Source of the DNA: Nitrosotalea sp.
GTDB lineage: Archaea; Halobacteriota; Syntropharchaeia; Alkanophagales; Methanospirareceae
Length of the DNA: 8,877 nucleotides
Direction: 5' to 3'
NCBI GenBank assembly: GCA_020725315.1
Contig: DYFG01000041.1
Location: forward strand, 2,577-11,453
Of this stretch, positions 1-5,458 are shown one piece after another. Each line of letters begins with the position of its first letter. The first letter of the stretch is position 1. A program made the translations under genes and the position numbers. The notes under the pieces were generated by a model. It saw nothing but the letters and a program-made list of their open reading frames with translations, did no database searches and was not told the origin of the DNA.

Positions 1-2
1 TT

Positions 3-176
3 GGGTTATTTGCAACAGTGGCATTGATTGGATTGGGACTTAACCAGTTGATTCTATATTCTTTGGTGGAATTTGCTAAATTATGGTATATGTTTGCGAA
101 GTTTATCGCTATATTTATTGTAATGTTCTGGAGTTTTTATGGGCATAAGAAGTTGACATTTAGGGTGTTCAAATGA
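3..176 (+). CDS. GtrA-like membrane protein, 3' end only (5' part outside window)
   Basis: An open frame of 57 codons runs in from the left edge and stops with TGA at 174-176. It encodes two hydrophobic helices followed by a basic tail: the second helix ends in FWSFYGHKKLTF. This hydrophobic helix, then N/G-x-K/R-K-x-TF, is the usual C-terminus of GtrA-family proteins, small four-helix membrane proteins thought to help flip polyprenyl-phosphate-linked sugars. Its TGA overlaps the ATG of the next gene by 4 nt, so the two were co-transcribed and probably translationally coupled. A GtrA protein next to a polyprenol-dependent glycosyltransferase makes sense for cell-envelope glycosylation. The family call rests on the C-terminal pattern only and is moderately sure. 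Confidence 0.6.
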   Translation, partial: GLFATVALIGLGLNQLILYSLVEFAKLWYMFAKFIAIFIVMFWSFYGHKKLTFRVFK

Positions 177-1685
177 TCGGGATTATTCTGTCATTATTCG
201 GAGCTATAAAGGAAAAGGTCGACAATATTAATCCACTCCTTTTAACGGTGGCACTTTTTATGATATTTTTACTTCTTCCCCTCATTACTTATAACCACAC
301 AACTGCAGGAGGGGATATAGCAGAGTATCTTAACAATCCACTCCGGGTTATAAATGGTGAATTACCATACCAGGACTTTTGGCTCTTATTCTTACTGCTT
401 TTGTTGGCATTTTTTCATTTCTTTTAGGAAGATTAATTTTCAGAGATAATTTTTTTGCCACGACATCAGCAACACTTGTATTTTTTAATGGTATTACCTA
501 CTACTTGGGCTTTGCTTATATTCACATGTATTTCTTGCTTCTACTCATTTCAGCGTTTTTCTTCATAAAATATTTAAGAAATAATAGTGCTTTAGAGCTG
601 TTTTTTACTGGTTTTTTTGTTGGATTAGCATTTTTATTTAGGCTTTATGAGGTTGGTGCTGCATTTTTTGCATTCCTTTTAATAATTTTCATTCACTCAA
701 AATTTGATGGAAAACCATTTAACCATAGCATTAAATCAATTGCAGTTTTTTGCAGTGGAAATCTTCTTGTGGTAGGTCTTGCTTCTCTTGCCCTGATCGA
801 AATCTGGCAATCCATGGTAAAAGAAATTGCAATCGAAAGCCTATTGCATGGAACTTCAATGAATCTACCCTACTTCACTAATTCAATTTCGTATTTAGGA
901 CTAATTCTTACAGATTTAAAAGGAGTGTCGGAAACTGGAGAGTATTTTTATGCAATGAAGATTTTTTATTATTTGGCTAACTTTATCAACGTTACACTTT
1001 CTCATCTCTTACCTTTCCTTCTTGTAGGCATATCAATCTGGTATTTAATTGGTAAGAAATTGGAGAAGAGTGACAAAGTTGTTGTTTTATTCTTTTTACT
1101 CTGGGGAATGTTTTCATTTCCAAAAGCGTTAGGAAGATCAGATATGTCCCATTTAGCTCCCTCTATTACACCGTTATTTTTCTTATCATAACACTTTTAT
1201 TATTAGTGCCGGTCCCACTTTTTCTTGTCAACTGTGGATATGCATTAGCGATACCTCATTATGAAGTTAGCACGGAATATGGGACATTACTTTTTAAGAA
1301 TGAATCAGAAGCTATTAATGTAAATGATGTCATCAAGTTTATCAACAGAAATACGGAAAAAGGGGGCTACATTTTTGTCACGCCTTGGTATGCTCCCCCA
1401 TTTTATGCCTTAACTAATAGGAAGAATCCTACATACTACGATTCTCTAATTGATCTTGTTGCCCGACCTTCAGACGAGAAGCGGAAAAAAGTTTGTAATG
1501 ACCTCCTCAATAAGGATACTAAACTGATAATTCACTATGCTGACTGGGGATTTGACAACAAAAAAGAACTCCAGTTTTTAAATACTTGTCCAATTTTGCA
1601 GAGAGGCATCGAAGAAAATTTCGAATTGGTGGAAAAATATGGATGTTATTGGATGTATGTACCAAAAAGCCAAAATCGTAATTGA
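173..1685 (+). pseudogene. Polytopic membrane glycosyltransferase (ArnT/PMT-like), broken by a deletion and a frameshift
   Basis: Three successive reading frames make one protein. Bases 173 to about 390 give an N-terminal membrane helix and a first extracytoplasmic loop with GGDIAEYLNNPLRVINGELPYQDFW, the acidic-residue and PY-x-DFW signature of polyprenol-phosphate-sugar transferases. About 379-1191 in the next frame give a run of membrane helices, and about 1182-1685 in the third frame give the last helix and a soluble C-terminal domain. The first frame change falls right after DFW, where relatives carry a loop with a PG motif and another helix; that part is missing, so an internal deletion of roughly 60-100 bp of 3n+1 length is likely. 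The second change lies at the T-run 1177-1181 and is explained by one missing T, turning LFFLIIT into a stop at 1189-1191. The gene starts at ATG 173, overlapping the GtrA stop. The intact protein would have attached a sugar from a lipid carrier to an envelope target. The exact substrate is unknown. Confidence 0.75.
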
Positions 1686-1697
1686 GAAAGCCGAGCT

Positions 1698-2295
1698 TTA
1701 CTCAAAATTGCTTCGCAATTTTGCCCTTCGGGTTGCACAACAGCGATAATGCCTTGCGTGAAACCTAATGGCTCGGGAAAAGTGGTGCGGACAACGGAAC
1801 ATTTTGATAAACGGAGGTTTTACAGACTTTCTCGTCCAGCATTTTTCTACCCTCTCATATTCTTCACACGTATGCACGAATACATGGAGATTCCCCAGCC
1901 TAATTTTTCTCAACCCTGCATCCTTTGCAGCGCTATAAGCGTCTATCATCTGCCACAGCCTCTCTCTTTCAGCTCGCCCGAAAGCTTCAAAATTCGTATT
2001 CGCTCAGGTATCGCTCGACTTCTTTTGCCACGTCATAAGGAGACATCCATTCCCCCACCGCATTTTGAGTGAACTGCCAGGAGTGACACTTTTTGCATGA
2101 GAGATTACAGCCAGACTGGTAAATGGAAAGATAATGCTCAGGTCGTGAGAGGAGAACTGCATGTATCAACCGATAGGGAATCCCATGTTTATAATTGAGC
2201 GTGGCTTCACACGCTTTTCGAGATTGCCCCTCGCGGGCATCAAAAACATGGCAACATCCTTGCTCAAACCCCTGCTTGATGAGCTCGCATTCCAT
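1698..2295 (-). pseudogene. Radical SAM protein (PflA-like), middle deleted; N- and C-terminal remnants
   Basis: The minus-strand frame from ATG 2295 to TGA 1987 encodes 102 residues with the radical SAM cluster motif C63-x3-C67-x2-C70 (GCNLSCKKC), preceded by a Cys- and His-containing N-terminal region. It stops right after YLSEYEF. In another frame, from about 1997 downwards, the sequence FGRAERERLWQMIDAYSAAKDAGLRKIRLGNLHVF appears, which is the usual end of such proteins (AYxAAKxAGL-x-x-x-RLGN-x-x-VF). The SAM-binding barrel between them, normally about 200 residues, is absent, so a large internal deletion plus frame change is inferred. The basic, low-complexity residues after about 1840 look like noise. 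Intact relatives are archaeal radical SAM enzymes annotated as pyruvate-formate-lyase activating-like, without a known target. The start has no Shine-Dalgarno site but has a TATA-like box about 23 nt upstream, which fits a leaderless or nearly leaderless mRNA. Confidence 0.72.
1703..1723. repeat. Perfect 9-bp inverted repeat (hairpin) between convergent genes
   Basis: The arms CAAAATTGC (1703-1711) and GCAATTTTG (1715-1723) are perfect reverse complements around the 3-base loop TTC. A smaller GC hairpin (CCC-TTC-GGG, 1724-1732) follows directly. The element lies 18 nt after the glycosyltransferase stop and inside the degraded 3' end of the opposing radical SAM remnant. It could end transcription from both sides, although no long T-run follows on either strand, or it could be a copy of a dispersed palindromic repeat. 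Confidence 0.6.
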
Positions 2296-2313
2296 GCCGC
2301 ATACCTACGATAC

Positions 2314-2323
2314 TATTTAAAAG
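2314..2323 (-). promoter_or_regulatory. TATA-like box of the radical SAM remnant
   Basis: On the minus strand the sequence reads TTTTAAATA, with its centre about 23 nt before ATG 2295. That is slightly shorter than the usual 26-27 nt from an archaeal TATA box to the transcription start. There is no Shine-Dalgarno site between it and the ATG, so a leaderless or nearly leaderless transcript is inferred. Confidence 0.4.
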
Positions 2324-2333
2324 ATATTTTTCT

Positions 2334-2356
2334 CTCTCAGTGATAAAGACTGAGAG
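2334..2356. promoter_or_regulatory. 8-bp inverted repeat in the divergent intergenic region (operator candidate)
   Basis: CTCTCAGT (2334-2341) and ACTGAGAG (2349-2356) are exact reverse complements separated by 7 bases (GATAAAG). The half-sites are about 15 bp apart centre to centre, a spacing compatible with a dimeric regulator, or with an RNA hairpin. The repeat lies between the minus-strand radical SAM promoter and the plus-strand GXGXG start. No regulator gene is visible nearby. Confidence 0.45.
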
Positions 2357-2398
2357 TAATGTTATAGCAAATAAGCTCAATTTATATTGTGGATTCGA

Positions 2399-3313
2399 AT
2401 GGAGCTAAAACTGGGTTCGCCACAAGACTGCATTGGTGACTTCACGTATAACTTCATCTGGCAGCATAGAGGAACAAAGCTCAATCCTGCTGATATCATT
2501 CCTTCACAGCTCGGCACGAGTTATTCGTATGAAGCTGTTGTGGAGGCTTTGAAGAGCGGCGAAGATGTGCATATCAGGGGCGATGTAGGCACGAGACTTG
2601 GTTCGAGTTTGGGAGTTGATCTCGTCTTTTTTGGCGGAAAGGGGAAAGAGCTACCTGAAGTGGGATCTATAGTAGTAGATGGAAATGCCGGCTCTTATCT
2701 TGGAATGGGTATGCTTTCAGGTGCTGTTTACATTAAGGGCGAAGTTAAAGAACCCCTCGGCAATGTGGTGCAAGTCGAATCCGATTTAGAGGGTTATAAG
2801 AAATTTGTCTCGATAACCTGGCTCTTGCATCATCCAGAAGAGCGAGAACTGCATGCTCTACTTACGCCGAGCGAGTTCAAAGATGGAGAACTGCTTCTTA
2901 CTGATGGAATTTCGAGAAGCACAATTGCTGCACGATGTAGGAAAGAGGCGACGGTGCATGTAAAGGGAGATGTAGGATTGAGCGCTGGCATATTGATGCG
3001 AAAGGGTTTTGTCGTAGTAGAAGGAAATGCTGATATGAATGCTGCTGCGTTGCTTAATGGGGGTACCGTTGTGGTATTAGGAGACGCAGCGGAATTCCTG
3101 GGCGTGGAGATGAAAAGAGGGGTTGTGTTCGTAAAGGGTAACACAAAAGGCTATGTCGGTGCTAAAATGAAAGGTGGGAGGATAATCTGCAGAAGGACGA
3201 AGCCCATTCCGCCGGTTAAGGAGAAAAAACTTGAAAAGGATGATTTAGCATTGCTTGCGAGGTTCAACGTTTCAGGTATGCTTACGCTGAATTATGGAAG
3301 GTATGAAGTATGA
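2399..3313 (+). CDS. Stand-alone GXGXG-repeat protein (GltB C-terminal / FwdC-like)
   Basis: This 304-residue protein carries two blocks of the GXGXG right-handed beta-helix repeat: about residues 55-120 (HIRGDVGTRLGSSLG, VVDGNAGSYLGMGMLSGAVYIKG) and about 183-265 (HVKGDVGLSAGILMRKG, VVVEGNADMNAAALLNGGTVVVLGDAAEFLGVEMKRG). The two are joined by a non-repeat linker with HHPEERELHALL. The same repeat forms the C-terminal domain of glutamate synthase large subunit and subunit C of formylmethanofuran dehydrogenase, where it is structural and bridges active sites. No cysteine cluster or catalytic motif is seen, so it is probably a structural or subunit-like protein. A TTG at 2387 could extend it by four residues, but the ATG at 2399 is preferred. 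It is not next to other fwd or glt genes, so its partner is unknown. The frame is intact. Confidence 0.8.
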   Translation: MELKLGSPQDCIGDFTYNFIWQHRGTKLNPADIIPSQLGTSYSYEAVVEALKSGEDVHIRGDVGTRLGSSLGVDLVFFGGKGKELPEVGSIVVDGNAGSYLGMGMLSGAVYIKGEVKEPLGNVVQVESDLEGYKKFVSITWLLHHPEERELHALLTPSEFKDGELLLTDGISRSTIAARCRKEATVHVKGDVGLSAGILMRKGFVVVEGNADMNAAALLNGGTVVVLGDAAEFLGVEMKRGVVFVKGNTKGYVGAKMKGGRIICRRTKPIPPVKEKKLEKDDLALLARFNVSGMLTLNYGRYEV

Positions 3314-3320
3314 CGGGGGG

Positions 3321-3330
3321 GATTTTTTGC
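3321..3330 (+). terminator. Oligo-T terminator candidate after the GXGXG gene
   Basis: A run of six T (3323-3328) lies 10 nt after the TGA at 3311-3313, behind a G-rich stretch. Archaeal RNA polymerase ends transcription at such T-runs without needing a hairpin. A single T6 tract is weak evidence. Confidence 0.4.
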
Positions 3331-3520
3331 TTCTGCGTGATTAATGATAATTTTATGCACATTGCAGGTCTGGCGTTTCCGAGCTCGAGTAAATGCCTAG
3401 TACGCTATTAAAGAAGGTTTATTACTCTTGAAGCAAGAACAACCCAAGCATAAAAGAGGTCGCATGAAATCGCATGTTATGATGAAAATTTGATGCCTGT
3501 TGAAGTGATGCTAATTGAGT
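3331..3520. other. Non-coding intergenic stretch with an imperfect palindrome
   Basis: No convincing open frame or tRNA is seen between the GXGXG gene and the next operon. The only structure noted is at 3372-3397: GGCGTTT and AAATGCC can pair (7 bp with one G-T) around an inner CGAGCTCG palindrome. No T-run follows it, so it is not a typical terminator. An ATGATGA at 3479-3485 resembles a C box, but no matching D box (CTGA) was found. Confidence 0.35.
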
Positions 3521-3523
3521 AAA

Positions 3524-3533
3524 AATATTTAAG
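3524..3533 (+). promoter_or_regulatory. TATA box of the three-gene toxin-antitoxin-like operon
   Basis: AATATTTAAG follows an A-rich element (GTAAAA, 3519-3524) that could serve as the BRE for TFB. Its centre is 27 nt before ATG 3556, so transcription should start at or beside the A of that ATG. This supports 3556 over the TTG at 3535 as the start and predicts a leaderless mRNA. Confidence 0.55.
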
Positions 3534-3555
3534 ATTGCATTTTCAAAGTATTCTT

Positions 3556-3840
3556 ATGGCACAGGAAATGGTGAAGCTCGCACAGGAAATAACAATGAAA
3601 GAAGCACCTGAAGAAGCACTCATTGTGGTTTTGAAAACTTATTTAGAGCAAAAGATAGCCGAATGTCAAGAAGAAATCAAACGTTTAGAAGAGAAGTATG
3701 GTATGAGCATTAACGAATTTTATGAGAAACTGGGCGATGAATTTAGCCTTTCCTGGGAGCATGAGAAGGACTACATGGATTGGGAAGCTGCAACAACCAA
3801 TCTAAGATATTTCAAAGAAGCCCTCAAAAATTTAAAATAA
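3556..3840 (+). CDS. Small helical protein, putative antitoxin partner of the DUF6516 protein
   Basis: This 94-residue acidic protein is predicted to be all-helical: APEEALIVVLKTYLEQKIAECQEEIKRLEEKYGMSINEFYEKL (about 17-59) should form long helices or a coiled coil, and WEHEKDYMDWEAATTNLRYFKEALKNL closes the chain. Many archaeal genes of this kind sit directly before DUF6516 genes, with the E-K-Y-G-M-S and W-E-x-x-x-D-Y-x-x-W-E-A patterns, and are presumed antitoxins. It has no visible DNA-binding domain, so it differs from the helix-turn-helix TumA antitoxin. The stop at 3838-3840 is followed by the next ATG after one base, so the two are translated together. The ATG at 3556 was chosen because of its distance from the TATA box. 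The function is inferred from context. Confidence 0.75.
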   Translation: MAQEMVKLAQEITMKEAPEEALIVVLKTYLEQKIAECQEEIKRLEEKYGMSINEFYEKLGDEFSLSWEHEKDYMDWEAATTNLRYFKEALKNLK

Positions 3841-3841
3841 G

Positions 3842-4180
3842 ATGAAAGTTAGCACGTTCACGAGCGATGTCTTAAAAGCTGCTCAGACTTTTACGTGGGT
3901 GAAAAGGATTGCCACTGCACCAGAAGGCAAAGTAGCGAGAATTCGACTCTGGATTAATGAAAGTTTCGTAAGCATCTACTATAACGCCGTGACTGGAACA
4001 ACCTCTTATGCCTACATCGAATCAAATAATCGATTTTTCGGTGCGAACAACATGAAAATAGGCTGGCATTGGCATCCTTACGACAATATTCAGAACCATG
4101 TGCGGGGTGAGCCGATAACAATCGAGACGTTTCTTAAAACTTTGGAGAAGGAACTTAGGAAAAGGAATAAAATCAGTTGA
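3842..4180 (+). CDS. DUF6516/TumE-like protein, putative toxin
   Basis: This 112-residue protein has the layout of the DUF6516 (TumE-like) family: an RIRLWI strand (33-38), SFVSIYYNAVTGTTSYAYI (41-59), a WHWHP histidine motif (75-79) with H86, then a C-terminal helix ending in a basic tail. Related proteins are small, single-domain and encoded right after a small helical or HTH partner; TumE of a Type II pair is described as the toxin, inhibiting translation. I recognise the family from this pattern, not from a search. It starts 1 nt after the preceding stop. The histidines are the obvious candidates for catalysis, but the target is unknown. Confidence 0.72.
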   Translation: MKVSTFTSDVLKAAQTFTWVKRIATAPEGKVARIRLWINESFVSIYYNAVTGTTSYAYIESNNRFFGANNMKIGWHWHPYDNIQNHVRGEPITIETFLKTLEKELRKRNKIS

Positions 4181-4187
4181 GGTGATC
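4178..4187 (+). promoter_or_regulatory. Strong Shine-Dalgarno site in front of a TTG start
   Basis: GAGGTGATCC matches the anti-Shine-Dalgarno end of archaeal 16S rRNA over 10 bases, overlaps the stop codon of the preceding gene and lies 4 nt before TTG 4192. It is the best ribosome binding site in the window and is the main reason to accept the third small gene with a non-ATG start. Confidence 0.75.
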
Positions 4188-4191
4188 CTTA

Positions 4192-4485
4192 TTGAGTAAC
4201 GGCAATATAGAAAAGCTTGTTGCACTTCTAAGAACCGGTGAGGAAGGAGAGGAGACAGCTTCGCTTCTGAACGAATTCCTCATTGATGACAGAAAGAAAA
4301 ATGCTCTCATTGTAAGGCTAAAGGAGCTAAAAGCTGAAGTTGCCACATTAAAACTTCGACCTACACCGCGGACTTCTGTGAAGGGAAGGTTTATTCGAAG
4401 ACCGACAATGCCGAACAAGCCATGCAACGCACACACCCAGCCTTATTCTTCATCCAGCTTATTCCTGTGCTGTGCAGTATCTTAG
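4192..4485 (+). CDS. Small coiled-coil protein of unknown function, overlapping the opposing gene
   Basis: The frame begins at TTG 4192 after a strong Shine-Dalgarno site and 11 nt after the DUF6516 stop, so it is the third gene of the operon. The 97 residues start with an acidic helical part (NIEKLVALLRTGEEGEETASLLNEFL, about 5-30), then DDRKKNALIVRLKELKAEVATLK, which should form a coiled coil, then a basic tail. Residues from about 67 onwards lie opposite the 3' end of the minus-strand radical SAM gene over 95 bp and have a low-complexity composition (SSSSLFLCC), as expected of an antisense read. The true C-terminus may have been lost, or the overlap may be real. No family is recognised. 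Confidence 0.6.
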   Translation: MSNGNIEKLVALLRTGEEGEETASLLNEFLIDDRKKNALIVRLKELKAEVATLKLRPTPRTSVKGRFIRRPTMPNKPCNAHTQPYSSSSLFLCCAVS

Positions 4486-5458
4486 CTACTGCCTCATAGA
4501 GATGCCGCATCCTATCCGGGCTTGGTGGTTTCTCATTCCCCATATCCGAATCTGGTATAGGACGAAGAGGAACGATAAAGGGATAAACGCCGAGTTCGGC
4601 TAACATCCTGCTACCTTCTACGATCGATTCGTCACTCTCTCCCATCCCTGCAATTAGGTAACTGCTGACCTGGTTCTCACCAAAAATCTTTACTCCACGC
4701 TTCCATGCTTCTACAAACTGCTGAAACGGTATCTCAGCCTTACACGGAGCCACTTCGTTCAGCACTCCCCTATCAAAGCTCTCCACGTGGATGCCTACGG
4801 TATCTACCGAATCATAAAGGATATCTATCATGCTCAGCTCTTCCGGTGGTTCGAATTGGGCATGGATAGGCAGTCCAGTTGCCTCTTTTATCGCTCGCGC
4901 TGTTTCCGCAAGGTGATTGATACCCTTATCAGGGGTGGCGGTGGTGCCCGTGGTAAGCGTCACGTGCGTTACATGGTCTAATTTTTTTGCGGCAAGTGCC
5001 ACTTCAGCAAGCTGCTCAGGCTTCTTCTTCGCTATTGTCGCACCACTTCTCAGCGAAAGCTCGATTGCACAGAACTTACACCGCTTTGGCGTGTTCCAAT
5101 ATACGCAGGTTTGTATCGTGGTAGTAGCCACGCAATTCCTCCCGTGTAGAAGTGCGATTTTATGGTATGGTATGCCATCTTTGGTCTTCAGTTCTTGGAA
5201 CTTCGCCGCAGGGAAACGAACCTCAGTGACTCGCTCACCATCTCGCTTGATTATATACCTTCCATTTTCGAGATCAACAGTGTAAGGAGACAATGAAACA
5301 AACCAGCTCTGGGTTGGAACGTTTGTTACCGTGTTGCGGAAGATGAACATCCCACCAGCTGCTGGACCCGCACCTGCTTTCCTGCCTTTATGCACACCAG
5401 ATACCCGTGCACCCAAGCATAACAAGTCCACTTTCAGATCCTTAGTTTCCATTGCCAT
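4391..5458 (-). CDS. Radical SAM protein resembling the MSMEG_0568 family, with C-terminal Cys triplet
   Basis: This 355-residue protein has the SAM-cluster motif C118-x8-C127-x2-C130 (TCVYWNTPKRCKFC), whose spacing differs from the usual C-x3-C-x2-C. After it come barrel segments ending in THVTLTTGTTATPDKG, HAQFEPPEEL and YLIAGMGE. The C-terminus KAGCVRCMACSALS has C342-x2-C345-x2-C348, suited to a second metal or Fe-S site. KIALLHGRNCVATTTIQTC, LTTGTTATPD and the C-terminal CxxCxxC closely recall the MSMEG_0568-type radical SAM family, which in bacteria lies in nitrilase-linked clusters; the reaction there is unknown to me. The start at 5458 lies inside the end of the upstream COG1900-CBS gene (25-bp overlap; ATG 5452 is an alternative with better spacing from GGAAG), so the two are probably translated together. 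The 3' end overlaps the plus-strand small gene by 95 bp. Confidence 0.82.
   Translation of the reverse strand: MAMETKDLKVDLLCLGARVSGVHKGRKAGAGPAAGGMFIFRNTVTNVPTQSWFVSLSPYTVDLENGRYIIKRDGERVTEVRFPAAKFQELKTKDGIPYHKIALLHGRNCVATTTIQTCVYWNTPKRCKFCAIELSLRSGATIAKKKPEQLAEVALAAKKLDHVTHVTLTTGTTATPDKGINHLAETARAIKEATGLPIHAQFEPPEELSMIDILYDSVDTVGIHVESFDRGVLNEVAPCKAEIPFQQFVEAWKRGVKIFGENQVSSYLIAGMGESDESIVEGSRMLAELGVYPFIVPLRPIPDSDMGNEKPPSPDRMRHLYEAVAKILHSTGISWMKNKAGCVRCMACSALSVFE

Noticed and set aside
1749..2072. Plus-strand frame of 107 codons
   Set aside because: It is antisense to the radical SAM remnant, whose motifs are clear; the product has no recognisable features.
3372..3397. Possible tRNA T-arm or terminator hairpin
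   Set aside because: No acceptor stem or anticodon arm can be built around it and no T-run follows.
3479..3510. Possible C/D box sRNA (ATGATGA)
   Set aside because: No D box (CTGA) or terminal stem was found at the right distance.
4022..4436. Minus-strand frames opposite the DUF6516 and small coiled-coil genes
   Set aside because: They overlap better-supported plus-strand genes and show no motif.
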